From Hymenobacter taeanensis (lineage in GTDB: Bacteria > Bacteroidota > Bacteroidia > Cytophagales > Hymenobacteraceae), in NCBI RefSeq assembly GCF_013137895.1, contig NZ_CP053538.1, positions 1,425,501 to 1,489,500 on the forward strand: 64,000 bases of DNA, given 5' to 3'. The notes beneath the pieces were generated by a model that had not been told where the DNA came from, did not search any database, and saw only the letters and a list, made by a program, of their open reading frames with translations. Shown one piece after another: positions 25,197 through 33,805 of the stretch; the stretch's first letter is position 1; each line of letters starts with the position of its first letter. The position numbers and the translations under genes are program-made.

Positions 25197-26657
25197 TTAT
25201 AGCGCCTTCTTCCGGCTCTCCTTAAACTTCTTGATCTGAGGGTCGATGATTTTCTTGTCGCCGACTACCACAATGGTCATGGCCTCGGGGCGGACGTATT
25301 TGCGGGCGGTTTCGGATACTTGCTGGGGCGTAACGGCGTTAATATTCTTCACCTGCTCGGTGAGGTAGCTGTCGGGGAGGCCGTGCAGGTCGAGGGTGTT
25401 AAGCTGACCAATGATGCCGCCCGGCGTGGAGTTGCGCAGTACAAACAGGCCCGACTCATAGTTCTGAATGCCTTTCAACTCCTCGGCGGTGGGCGGGGTT
25501 TTCTGAAGGCGCTCAATCTCGTACACGATTTCCTTGAGCGAGTTACCGGTTTCCTGGGTCGTCACGTCGGCATTCTGGCTCCAGTTGCCGGCCCGGTAGT
25601 GCGTCTCAATGAAGCTATAGGGCGAGTACGTATAGCCCTTGTCCTCGCGGATGTTGCGCGTGATGCGCGAGCCGAAGGAGCCGCCCAGCAGAGAGTTCAT
25701 CACCCGCACCTTCATATAGTCGGGATGCGAAGGATCGACGACGGGCATGCCAATGACGATGGTCGACTGGGGGGCACTAGGCCTGTCGATGGTCATTACG
25801 TCGGGTCGGATCTGGGCTTTGGCAATTTCAATGTGGGGTACCGGGCCTTTGGTCCAGTCGCTCCAGCTTTTCGTGATGGCCTGGCGCAGCGCGGCTTGGT
25901 CAAACTTGCCGGCCACGTACACGCTGGTGCGCTGGGCACCGTACTGGTTCTGGTAGAAGGCCTTCACCTGCTCCATGGTTAAGGCATCGATGGCGGCATC
26001 GGTGGGGATAGGCCTACCGTAGGGATGGTTGCCGTAGAGCGAGGCCGTAAACTTCTGGCGGGCCTGAGTGCCGGGCTGAGCACGGGCCAGGTTCATCTGG
26101 CGCTTAAAGTCGCTTTTGATGCGGGGCAGCTCGCTGGCCGGTAGAGCGGGGTGCTGCACTACATCAGCCATCAGAGCGGCTAGCTCGGGCGCAAACTCCG
26201 ACAGGCAGGAGGCCCAGATATTGGTTTGGTCCTGGCCTACGGAGATGTTCAGAGAGCCGCCCATGCGGGCCACTCTATCGGCCAGCTGGCTGGCGCTGAG
26301 GGTGCTGGTGCCCTCGTTCATCAGCTTGCCCAGCAAGTCAGCCACGCCTACCTCATCGGCCACTTCATGCACGTTACCGGCCTGAATGGCTACCATCATC
26401 GTGACCTTGGGCACCTGGCCGTACGGCACCAGCCTGGCTTTCAGGCCATTGGGCAGTTCAAATTCTTCCTTAGCCGGTAGGGCAAAGTCGCGGGGTGTGC
26501 CGCCGGGCGGGGGCGTTTCTTTGGGCGTGCTTGCTACTACGGGAGCGGCGGGTTTGGCAGTGGCCCCCGGTTTGGCGGCAGGTTTAGTTTGGGCTGAGGC
26601 CTCTAGGCCAGTGGTGAGCAGGGCCGCACTTAGCAACCCGATATAAAACGGTTTCAT
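25197..26657 (-). CDS. M16-family peptidase homologue without the metal-binding motif
   Basis: This 486-residue protein has a signal peptide (LLSAALLTTGLEASAQ) and an Ala/Pro/Lys-rich linker to about residue 55, then the two M16 domains. At the place of the HxxEH zinc motif it reads VADLLGK (Asp107...Gly110-Lys111), so it cannot bind zinc in the usual way. In two-subunit M16 enzymes such as mitochondrial processing peptidase, one subunit is inactive and binds substrate. The active partner is encoded 9 bp upstream in the same operon, which supports a heterodimer in the periplasm. Confidence 0.9.
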   Translation of the reverse strand: MKPFYIGLLSAALLTTGLEASAQTKPAAKPGATAKPAAPVVASTPKETPPPGGTPRDFALPAKEEFELPNGLKARLVPYGQVPKVTMMVAIQAGNVHEVADEVGVADLLGKLMNEGTSTLSASQLADRVARMGGSLNISVGQDQTNIWASCLSEFAPELAALMADVVQHPALPASELPRIKSDFKRQMNLARAQPGTQARQKFTASLYGNHPYGRPIPTDAAIDALTMEQVKAFYQNQYGAQRTSVYVAGKFDQAALRQAITKSWSDWTKGPVPHIEIAKAQIRPDVMTIDRPSAPQSTIVIGMPVVDPSHPDYMKVRVMNSLLGGSFGSRITRNIREDKGYTYSPYSFIETHYRAGNWSQNADVTTQETGNSLKEIVYEIERLQKTPPTAEELKGIQNYESGLFVLRNSTPGGIIGQLNTLDLHGLPDSYLTEQVKNINAVTPQQVSETARKYVRPEAMTIVVVGDKKIIDPQIKKFKESRKKAL

Positions 26658-26666
26658 AGATCGGGG

Positions 26667-28109
26667 TTAGCTCTTGGCCAATGGGTTTACAACTACAATA
26701 GTGCGGTTAGTGGGCCGCAGGTATTCCTGAATGGTGCGCTGCATGATGGCCGGCGTGATTTTGCGAAACTCGCCTTCCAGCGTGTTGATGCGCGAGGGGT
26801 CGTTATCAAACAACGCAAAAGCCGCCAGCATATCGGCCCGCCCAAAGTTATCGGAGCCCGAAAGCTGATCGTAGAGGCTGGAGCGCAGCTTCACCATGGC
26901 CAGATCAAGCGTCGGCTGATCAATGCCGCCTTTGGCTAACCGGTTTATTTCCTGATCAAGCACGCTCACCACAGAATCGGATTTCACCGTTTGGTCGTAG
27001 GTAAGGTTACCCATCCAGAGCATGGGGCCGGCATAGTTGAAGGCATTGCCGAGGTAGTTGATGCCGCCGCCTACGTCATCGGTCAGGCCGCGCTTCTGCA
27101 CCATGGCTTGGTAGAGGCGCGAGTCTTTGCCTTGCAACAGAATCTGGTCGAGCAGGATGAGGGCGTAGTACTCGGGGGTGTTGCGCTCCGGCATGTGGTA
27201 GGCAAAGGCCAGGGCGGGCTTGGTGGCCAGCTTATCATCCTTGGTGAAGCGCTGCTCCTTTTCCTGGCGGGGCTCCGTGAGGTCGGGCTTGGGCGGCTGG
27301 GTTACGGCCGGGATATTACCGAAATACTTCTGTACCCAGGCCTTGGCCTCGGCGGGCTCAAAGTCGCCGACTACGGCAATGGCGGCGTTGTTGGGCGCGT
27401 AATACGTCTTGAAGAACGACTGCGCATCTTCTAGGGTAGCGGCGTCGAGGTCCTTCAGGTCGCCGTAGAAGTTGTGGGCGTTGTTCCAGTTTTTGTTGGC
27501 ATACTGGGGCATGTCCAGCCACGGAAAGCCGCCGTAGGGCTGGTTGAGCACGTTCACGCGCACCTCGTTTTTCACCACGCCCTGCTGGTTGGTGAGGTTA
27601 GCCTGGTTGATAGCAAGGCCCCGCATCCGGTCGGCTTCGGCCCAGATAATGGTTTCCAGCTTGTGGGACGGCACCACCTCAAAATAGTTGGTGAAGTCAA
27701 AGCGCGTGGAGCCGTTGAGCACCCCGCCGTTCTTCTGAATCAGCTGAATGAACTCCATCTTACCCAGGTTCTGGGAGCCCTGAAACATCAGGTGCTCAAA
27801 CAGGTGAGCAAACCCAGTCCGGTCGCGCGGCTCATTCCGAAACCCAATGTTGTAGTAGGCGGCCACCGTAGCCGTGGGGGCCGTATGGTCGGGCGACAGT
27901 ACTACCTTCAGCCCATTCGGCAGGGTGTAGTACTCCACCGGAATCTGAAACGACGACGCGGCTGACGATGCCGAAGTAGCCTCGGCGGTGGGCGGTGGGG
28001 CGGTGCTGGTGGTGGCAACAGTCGTGGCTTTGGGGCTGCAGGCACCCAACGTCAGCAGGAAAGCTGCGCCCCAGCCCAGTGCCTGGCCTAGCGGAGTAAA
28101 TTGCTTCAT
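26667..28109 (-). CDS. M16-family zinc peptidase, lipoprotein (active subunit)
   Basis: This 480-residue protein has a lipoprotein signal ending in LGAC (Cys24) and a Thr/Ala/Ser linker. The zinc motif HLFEH (102-106) is intact in GFAHLFEHLMFQG, with the downstream Glu in ETIIWAEADRM. The C-terminal M16 domain is present. It is the first gene of a two-gene operon; the second encodes the inactive homologue. The likely role is breakdown of peptides in the periplasm or at the outer membrane. Confidence 0.93.
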   Translation of the reverse strand: MKQFTPLGQALGWGAAFLLTLGACSPKATTVATTSTAPPPTAEATSASSAASSFQIPVEYYTLPNGLKVVLSPDHTAPTATVAAYYNIGFRNEPRDRTGFAHLFEHLMFQGSQNLGKMEFIQLIQKNGGVLNGSTRFDFTNYFEVVPSHKLETIIWAEADRMRGLAINQANLTNQQGVVKNEVRVNVLNQPYGGFPWLDMPQYANKNWNNAHNFYGDLKDLDAATLEDAQSFFKTYYAPNNAAIAVVGDFEPAEAKAWVQKYFGNIPAVTQPPKPDLTEPRQEKEQRFTKDDKLATKPALAFAYHMPERNTPEYYALILLDQILLQGKDSRLYQAMVQKRGLTDDVGGGINYLGNAFNYAGPMLWMGNLTYDQTVKSDSVVSVLDQEINRLAKGGIDQPTLDLAMVKLRSSLYDQLSGSDNFGRADMLAAFALFDNDPSRINTLEGEFRKITPAIMQRTIQEYLRPTNRTIVVVNPLAKS

Positions 28110-28279
28110 ATCAATAAAATAGGAAGTGAGGAGTGAGAATACGCCCCTAACCTACACAAACTGAAGCAAAGAATTAATCCTACCCTATATAAGAAAAGCA
28201 ATTAATCAACAAACCGACTTAGCAAGGGTATTGGCGGCTGGTTTCGGTCAATGAATAGGTGGTGGAGTGGCCTAGGGAA

Positions 28280-28378
28280 ACCCCACCCCCGTCCCCTCCC
28301 CTCCGGGAGAGGGGTGCCAAATGACTTCTATGCCAGAACGCACCCCTCTCCCGGAGGGGAGGGGACGGGGGTGGGGTG
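28280..28378. repeat. 99-bp REPIN-like hairpin, family B
   Basis: Two 39-bp arms, 28280-28318 and 28340-28378, are inverted copies (CCCCACCCCCGTCCCC... and ...GGGGACGGGGGTGGGG), each with its own small stem (CCCTCTCC/GGAGAGGG type). About 21 bp separate them. It has no T-run, so it is a poor terminator. It lies in the gap upstream of the M16 operon and downstream of the GH1 gene. Confidence 0.85.
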
Positions 28379-28403
28379 CCGGATAGCTCAAAGCACTTCT
28401 ACC

Positions 28404-29741
28404 CTACTTCTCCACCTTTAACGTGGCGGGGCGGCTGGTGAACTCGAAGACTTCGCCATGGGGCATGATGGTGATTTGGCCGAACTCGCGGATCATCATT
28501 TTGTAGCTCTCCCCTACCGGCCTGATACGGCGGTCGAGGTCGTAGAGGCCGCAGGCATTGACAGAGAGGCGCTTCTCGGCGAGGCTAATATCCCAGTCGA
28601 GCTGGTCGAGGAGGCTGTACCAAGTGAACCCCACCACGGGCACGCCATCTTGGCGAATGCGCTGCACGTTTACCCACTGCTTCCAGAGCCAGCATTCGGC
28701 GTCTTTCTTATCGAAGGTGTTGGTTTCAGTGTGCATCACGGGCTTGCGGTAGCGCTCGTAATATTGGCGCGTCATGGTGTACCAGCCCAGCACATCTTCG
28801 GCGGCGCACCACTCGCCGTTGGGCTTAATAATGCGCTCATTGCGGCCGTAGTAGTCGTTGCCCATAATCTGGTAGCCGGGCGGCTCACCGGCCATAAACC
28901 ACTCCAGCTCCTGGCGGGTGAGGCCGTTATCGAGGCAGTAGAGCAGCACCTCGGCATCGAGAGTGTGGGCGTAGAGCAGGTCCAAGGACAAGAAGCGGAG
29001 CTTGTTGCTGAGGCGCACCGCGTCGCTTTCCACGGCGCGCATCTCATGAATGTACTCCGCTGATTCACTCTGCACGATGATGCAGTCGGGGCGGTACCGG
29101 GCAATTTGCTGGTTACCCATAATGCTGGCCGCCGCGCAGTGCTTCATGGCCGTGATGAAGGCGCGGTCATCCTTAAGCTGCTCATTCCAGATGCCATCTT
29201 TAGCGGAAGCGCGCGCCGTGACGTAAATCTCATTTACGGGCGTGTAGAAGCGCACCCAGGGGTAGCGCTTGGCCACGGCCCCACAGTACTCCGCGAAGTG
29301 CACCGGCAGCTCAGGGTTCTGGAAGTTGCCAATCCAGTCGGGCACCCCAAAGTGCATTAAGTCCAGAATGGGCGTAATGCCCAGGCGCTGAATTTCGGCC
29401 ATGGCCTTATCGGCAAACTCCCAGTCAAACTTGCCCGGCGCTTTATGAATGAGATAGTACGGCAGGTTGTAGCGCAGCACCTTCAGGCCCAGCTCCTTCA
29501 CCAGGCCCAGGTCCTCCTTGTAGCGGGTGTAGTGGTCCGTTTCGGCCAGCAGGTCGCGCCGGATGGTGCCGCCTGCAATAGTAGGATACGAGCACTCAAT
29601 GCCGGTAGCGAACATGAAGTTGCCGGGGTTGCCGGTAGGTAGGCCACTGCCGTCGTGGCCGGCCGCACCGCCGTGCTCGTCGCCCTCATAATTGCCGTCG
29701 CCGTACTTGTCTTTAATATGCGTCAGGAAGCTTTTGGCCAT
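28404..29741 (-). CDS. glycoside hydrolase family 1-like protein
   Basis: This 445-residue cytosolic protein has a (beta/alpha)8 fold of clan GH-A. The acid/base is in FYTPVNEIYV (Glu171) and the probable nucleophile in VMHTETNTFD (Glu339); DLMHFGVPDW matches the beta-glucosidase HW motif region. The N-terminal 40 residues are Gly/His/Asp-rich and probably disordered. The match to GH1 is by motif order; the nucleophile motif differs from the usual TENG, so another clan A family is possible. It lies downstream of the GMC and gluconate-dehydrogenase-type genes on the same strand, each separated by a palindromic repeat. Confidence 0.78.
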   Translation of the reverse strand: MAKSFLTHIKDKYGDGNYEGDEHGGAAGHDGSGLPTGNPGNFMFATGIECSYPTIAGGTIRRDLLAETDHYTRYKEDLGLVKELGLKVLRYNLPYYLIHKAPGKFDWEFADKAMAEIQRLGITPILDLMHFGVPDWIGNFQNPELPVHFAEYCGAVAKRYPWVRFYTPVNEIYVTARASAKDGIWNEQLKDDRAFITAMKHCAAASIMGNQQIARYRPDCIIVQSESAEYIHEMRAVESDAVRLSNKLRFLSLDLLYAHTLDAEVLLYCLDNGLTRQELEWFMAGEPPGYQIMGNDYYGRNERIIKPNGEWCAAEDVLGWYTMTRQYYERYRKPVMHTETNTFDKKDAECWLWKQWVNVQRIRQDGVPVVGFTWYSLLDQLDWDISLAEKRLSVNACGLYDLDRRIRPVGESYKMMIREFGQITIMPHGEVFEFTSRPATLKVEK

Positions 29742-29785
29742 GAGAACAGGGTGCGTTGATTACGCGAGCAATCAAGTGGAATATT

Positions 29786-29888
29786 AAAGGGCATGCTGAG
29801 CGCAGCCGAAGCATCTCGCGTGCCGATGCTGCCATGCTAATTCAACGGATGCGAGCGAGATGCTTCGACTCCGCTCAGCATGCCCTTT
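29786..29888. repeat. 103-bp REPIN-like hairpin, family A
   Basis: Arms AAAGGGCATGCTGAGC... and ...GCTCAGCATGCCCTTT (29787-29819 and 29855-29888) are inverted copies enclosing about 35 bp. They are related to the arms of the 1227-1594 cassette (shared ATGCTGAGC and GAAGCATCTC). It fills the gap between the GH1-like and GMC genes. Confidence 0.88.
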
Positions 29889-29905
29889 AGAGGAATACTC
29901 AGCTC

Positions 29906-31597
29906 CTACCCATCCAGCCGCTGCCGGGCTGCCAGAAACTTGTCGGCGGTGCGGAGGCTAAGGGCCATAATGGTGAGGGCCGGATTGACGCTGAGGGCGC
30001 TGGGGAAGACGGAGTTGTCGCAGATATAGAGGTTGGGCACATCGAAGGCGCGGCCGTCGGCATTCACTACCGCGTCGTCGCCGGAGAGGCCCATACGGGC
30101 GGTGCCAATGGTGTGGGCGTAGCGCTCAAAAGACCAGATATCGTGAGCCCCGGCGGCCTCCCAGATCTGGCGCATGAGCTTTTCGGCGTGAGCGTTCATG
30201 CGCTGCTCATTTTCCTGGGCCGTGAAATGGATGCGCGGCTTGGGCAGGCCCCGCCCGTCTTTTTCTTCGGCCAGCTCCAGGAAGTTGCTTTCGTGGGGCA
30301 GGCAGTCGCCGAGGATGTTAATGCCAGCGGTGTGGTTGTAGCTGCGCATGTAGTCGCGCAGCGGCTGGCCCCAGAGCTTGCGCTGGCGCGCCATCTGGGA
30401 GGCAAACGTCACGGGCATTACGCCGATGCTTTGCAGCAGGTAGCCGCCCGCAAAATCGGCATCGGCGGGCCGGTGAGTATCTTCAGAAATCAGGCCACCG
30501 GGAATGCCTTTGTAAGGCCGAATATCCTCATCGAAGGTGCCCCATACCTGCATGCCCGTATGGGCCATAAAGTTTTTGCCTACCTGCCCGCTGGTGAGGG
30601 CCAGCTCATTGAGCAGCAGCAAGCGGGGAGTTTCTACGGCCCCGGCGCACAGAAACAGGTGGCGGCAGCGCTGGCGCTTTTGCTCCCCCTGCTGGGTATA
30701 CACCACGGCCGTTACATGGCCCTTGGCATCGCGCTCAATTTCCGTTACAAAGGCCTCCGACCGAATTTCGGCCCCGTAGGCCTCTGCTAATGGCAGGAAG
30801 GTGACGTCCATGCTGGCCTTGGCGCCGCGGTTGCAGCCGGCCTGGCAGAAGCCTCGGTTGGTGCAGGCTTCGCGCCAGCCAATACCCTCCTGGTAATAGC
30901 GCGCCGACAGCGCCGCATTGGCCGCGGGTGAGGTCTTGATGCCCAGGTCGGCGCAGGCTTTCTGCATGAGCAGCGCGGCTCCATTGAGGGGCAGCGGTGC
31001 CAGCGGGTAGCCTTTGCGGCGCTTGGCATCCCAGGGATAGGGCGTAGGCCCGCTGATGCCCAGGAAGTGCTCCAGCTCCTCATAGTAAGGCTCCAGCTCC
31101 TCAATCCCGAACGGCCAATCCACGCCCTTACCGAAGTCAGTGAACAGGCTTAGGTCGCCGCGGTGGGCGCGGGGCGTGTAGGCCGTGTAGTGCAGGGTAG
31201 AGCCGCCCACGCCGGTGCCGGAGTTGTTATTGCCGAAGGCCACCGGGTTCTGGCCCGCCGAAAGGCGCTCATCGTTCCAGAACAGGAAATGCTGAGCTTT
31301 TTCGTCGGTAGCGTAGTCCTGGGTAGGGTCGCGGCGGGGGCCGGCTTCCAGGGCTACTACTTTCAGGCCAGCCATGGCCAGTCGGGCCAGCAAGGGCGCA
31401 CCCCCGGCACCGGTACCTATTACCACGCAGTCTACCTCGTCCACGGGGTCGGGGAGCGGGGCAGCCTGTTCCATTTCACTGGGTGCTTCAACGGGCAGCG
31501 CATCGTTTTCAGCCAGGATGCTTTTGAGCAAGGGGTCCTGAACTTCCGGTTTTATAGGGTTCAGCACACCCTCTTCCAGTACTTCTTCGTCGGGCAT
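29906..31597 (-). CDS. GMC-family FAD-dependent oxidoreductase
   Basis: This 563-residue flavoprotein oxidises alcohols or sugars. After a 45-residue acidic N-terminal tail, the FAD-binding strand reads VIGTGAGGAPLLARL, then GVGGSTLHYTAY, and the C-terminal part has the family signature HTIGTARMG...LYICDNSVFPSALSVNPALTI, with the catalytic His/Asn pair. There is no signal peptide. The neighbour 135 bp upstream encodes a gluconate 2-dehydrogenase subunit 3-type protein, the usual partner of such enzymes, so a two-subunit sugar or sugar-acid dehydrogenase is likely. The exact substrate is not visible from sequence. Confidence 0.92.
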   Translation of the reverse strand: MPDEEVLEEGVLNPIKPEVQDPLLKSILAENDALPVEAPSEMEQAAPLPDPVDEVDCVVIGTGAGGAPLLARLAMAGLKVVALEAGPRRDPTQDYATDEKAQHFLFWNDERLSAGQNPVAFGNNNSGTGVGGSTLHYTAYTPRAHRGDLSLFTDFGKGVDWPFGIEELEPYYEELEHFLGISGPTPYPWDAKRRKGYPLAPLPLNGAALLMQKACADLGIKTSPAANAALSARYYQEGIGWREACTNRGFCQAGCNRGAKASMDVTFLPLAEAYGAEIRSEAFVTEIERDAKGHVTAVVYTQQGEQKRQRCRHLFLCAGAVETPRLLLLNELALTSGQVGKNFMAHTGMQVWGTFDEDIRPYKGIPGGLISEDTHRPADADFAGGYLLQSIGVMPVTFASQMARQRKLWGQPLRDYMRSYNHTAGINILGDCLPHESNFLELAEEKDGRGLPKPRIHFTAQENEQRMNAHAEKLMRQIWEAAGAHDIWSFERYAHTIGTARMGLSGDDAVVNADGRAFDVPNLYICDNSVFPSALSVNPALTIMALSLRTADKFLAARQRLDG

Positions 31598-31609
31598 ATT
31601 CGGTGGAAT

Positions 31610-31744
31610 TGTGAAAGTGTGATTGAGTGACGTAGTGAGGTGTGAAGTAGTGAGTTTGTCGTTCGGCTGGCCCAGACCGCGCTACTGGCGCCTGTAACGC
31701 AGAGAGAACATCAACTCATTAGGTCACTTGATCACTCTTTCACC
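31610..31744. repeat. inverted repeat, family C-like
   Basis: Imperfect arms at 31610-31640 and 31714-31743 (GTGAAAGTGTGATTGAGTGAC against GTGAAAGAGTGATCAAGTGAC when inverted) enclose about 73 bp. The right arm overlaps the last codons of the gluconate dehydrogenase subunit gene. Confidence 0.65.
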
Positions 31745-32334
31745 GCTTCCGGCTCGCGGGGCTCTAGTTGATTGGGCTCAATGTGGGTCCAGCCGGGCAC
31801 GTCGGCCATGCCCACGTACCCGATTTCCTCCTGAGCCAGTGGGTGCGAGTAGTAGGCTTCGGTTAGCTCGGCCAGCAGTTCTTCAAAAAAGCGGTTGATG
31901 GGCAGCTGCTGCCAGTTCTCGCCGGGAGCAGTGCCGTTAGCAATGACTTCCATAACCTGGTCCTGCTGCGCCTCGGGTAGTTGCTGGAATGGCAGTTGGA
32001 ACAGCGCCTGGGCAGCCTGGTTGATACCACCCAGGCCCAGGCGGTAGGCCTCCCGGTCGGGCGGCATGGCATCATAGCGCCACCCATCGGAGTCGCCTTC
32101 CGCGAGGCGCTTGTCTACCACGGGGGCTAACTCAATGGGTTCTGCGCGTTCCGGCTGGGGGTAAATGCGCGCTGCCACGGCTCGCAGCAGCTCGTAGGTC
32201 CCCTCATCGAAGAACTGCGGCGTGTAAGGCGAAGTATCGAGGCGGGACAGCAGGGCGGCGCGGGTAGCTTCCGTCACGAGCTCGGTCTGGAGCAGGGCGC
32301 GCACGGTGCCTTCGGGGTAGTGAGGGGATGCCAT
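31732..32334 (-). CDS. gluconate 2-dehydrogenase subunit 3 family protein
   Basis: This 200-residue protein matches the small subunit that accompanies GMC dehydrogenases. Typical parts are FFDEGTYELLRAVAARIYPQ near residues 40-60, an LGLGGINQAAQALF helix, and YYSHPLAQEEIGYVG near the C-terminus. There is no Tat or Sec signal, unlike many periplasmic members, so the complex probably acts in the cytoplasm. It precedes the GMC gene on the same strand. Its last few codons lie in a palindromic repeat arm, which appears to supply the Ala-Val-Lys-Glu end. Confidence 0.88.
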   Translation of the reverse strand: MASPHYPEGTVRALLQTELVTEATRAALLSRLDTSPYTPQFFDEGTYELLRAVAARIYPQPERAEPIELAPVVDKRLAEGDSDGWRYDAMPPDREAYRLGLGGINQAAQALFQLPFQQLPEAQQDQVMEVIANGTAPGENWQQLPINRFFEELLAELTEAYYSHPLAQEEIGYVGMADVPGWTHIEPNQLEPREPEAVKE

Positions 32335-32417
32335 TCGGGTCTGGAAATCAGCCGGTGAGATAGAAGAACTCAGCCTTTACTGACGAGCTAGGCCAGTGCA
32401 AGGTTTCTACTGAACAA

Positions 32418-32453
32418 TAAAAGCGCTCCATCTGCTTAGAAAAGGCGCTTTTA
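32418..32453. terminator. probable terminator between the SDR and gluconate dehydrogenase genes
   Basis: The short stem AAAAGCGC/GCGCTTTT with an 18-nt loop has A and T runs on both sides. It is weak as a hairpin. Confidence 0.5.
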
Positions 32454-32478
32454 AATGTGGTAGTTAGTATAGAACAAA

Positions 32479-32580
32479 CCGTCATGCTGAGCTTGCCGAA
32501 GCATCTCTACTGCTTCGCTGCAATAGGCCTAGGCCAGAGATTAGCCAGAGGTAGAGAGGCTTCAGCAGGCTCAGCATGAC
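32479..32580. repeat. 102-bp REPIN-like hairpin, family A
   Basis: The left arm 32479-32516 is almost identical to the left arm at 1227-1264 (GTCATGCTGAGCTTG...), and the right arm 32551-32580 is its degraded inverse (GTAGAGAGGCTTCAG...CAGCATGAC). The loop carries CTAGGCCA. Compared with 1227-1594, this is the empty form, without an ORF. Confidence 0.85.
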
Positions 32581-32622
32581 ATCCCTTTACTATCTTATTA
32601 TTACTTCACCTCATCACCTCAC

Positions 32623-33624
32623 TTACTGGTCGCTACTCATTTTGCCCCCCGTGACGTGGACGAGCGAGCCGGTCATGAAGGAGCCGTCCTGGGAGGCCAG
32701 CAGCACATAGGCGGGAGCCAGCTCTTCGGGCTGGCCGGGGCGGGCCAGGGCCACCTCGTGGCCGAACTTCTCGATTTCCTCCTTGGGCATAGTGCCGGGA
32801 ATATTGGGCGTCCAGACGGGGCCGGGCACCACGCAGTTCACCCGAATGCCCCGCTCACCAAGGTAAGTAGCCAGGCTCTTGGTGAGGGCATGAATGGCCG
32901 ACTTGGTGCAGGCGTAATCCACCAGAATCGGGATGCCGGTGAGGCCTACAATGCTGCCCGTGTTGATGATGCAGTCGCCCTGCTGGAGGTGCGGAATGGC
33001 GGCCTGCGCCATCCAGATATAACCGAGAATGTTGGTATCGAAGGTGCGGCGAATCTGCTCCTCGGAAATGTCCTCGAACTTCTCGGCGCTCATCTGGAAG
33101 GCGGCGTTGTTGACGAGAATATTGAGGCCGCCCAGCTCTTTGCGGGTCAGGCGCACGGCTTGTTTGCACTGTTCCGGGTCGCGCACATCTAACTGCAGCA
33201 AGAGGCACCGACGGTTCTGAGCTTCCACGAGGCGCTTCGTTTCCTCGGCATCCACAGTATTTTCATTGTAGAGTACCGCTACGTGAGCCCCCTCCATGGC
33301 AAAGGCCACCGCCACCGCCCGCCCGATGCCGGAGTCAGAGCCCGTGACCAGAGCAATCTTGTCCTGCAGTTTCCCGGCGGCCCGGTACGTAGAGAAGCTC
33401 ATGGCCGGCTGCAAATCCATATCAGCCTGCTTGGCCGGATAAGGTAACTTTTGGGCATGCTTTTTCATCTCCTTCGCCGTAGGCCTCTTCACGGGCTCAG
33501 GCGCCGCAGAGGCTGCAGCCGCGGCTTTCTTAGCGGCTGGAGTAGCCGCTGTTTTTTTAGCTGGAGCTGCCTTAGCCTCCGATTTGGCAGTAGTAGAAGG
33601 GGTAGAAGTTTTCTTAGCAGCCAT
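32623..33624 (-). CDS. SDR-family oxidoreductase with a histone-like Lys/Ala N-terminal tail
   Basis: This 333-residue protein has a C-terminal two thirds (about 88-333) that is a classical short-chain dehydrogenase: cofactor loop TGSDSGIGRA, NNAA, and the Ser-Tyr-Lys set in TGSIVGLTG and VDYACTKSA. It is closest in style to the general-stress SDR group (YhdF/YhxC-like). Residues 1-55 are almost only Ala, Lys, Pro, Thr and Ser with PAKK and AAKK repeats, like histone H1/Hc1 tails, which suggests nucleic-acid or polyanion binding. The tail is encoded in the same open frame with no other credible start. It may be part of a carbohydrate/redox stress cluster with the neighbouring genes. Confidence 0.9.
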   Translation of the reverse strand: MAAKKTSTPSTTAKSEAKAAPAKKTAATPAAKKAAAAASAAPEPVKRPTAKEMKKHAQKLPYPAKQADMDLQPAMSFSTYRAAGKLQDKIALVTGSDSGIGRAVAVAFAMEGAHVAVLYNENTVDAEETKRLVEAQNRRCLLLQLDVRDPEQCKQAVRLTRKELGGLNILVNNAAFQMSAEKFEDISEEQIRRTFDTNILGYIWMAQAAIPHLQQGDCIINTGSIVGLTGIPILVDYACTKSAIHALTKSLATYLGERGIRVNCVVPGPVWTPNIPGTMPKEEIEKFGHEVALARPGQPEELAPAYVLLASQDGSFMTGSLVHVTGGKMSSDQ

Positions 33625-33742
33625 TAGCGTAGTGTGGGTTGGTTGTTTTTCTGCGTACGCAGATTTGGGCCCCGGCAGCTAACCCCACCCCCGGAGGATG
33701 TGGCGCATCAAGCCAGGGTGGGCCGGAGGTGGGATAAAACAA

Positions 33743-33772
33743 AACCCGCCCCAGCTTACGCCGGGGCGGGTT
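33743..33772 (-). terminator. terminator of the Old Yellow Enzyme gene
   Basis: The stem AACCCGCCCC/GGGGCGGGTT reads into a T-rich stretch on the minus strand, 34 bp after the stop of the OYE gene. Confidence 0.85.
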
Positions 33773-33805
33773 CTATAAGTGCCATTGCAGACAGGAAGCT
33801 GCTAC

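Noticed and set aside
28280..28378. The 99-bp GC-rich inverted repeat as a rho-independent terminator
   Set aside because: The stem is long and the loop is over 20 nt with no T-run; it matches repeat family B instead.
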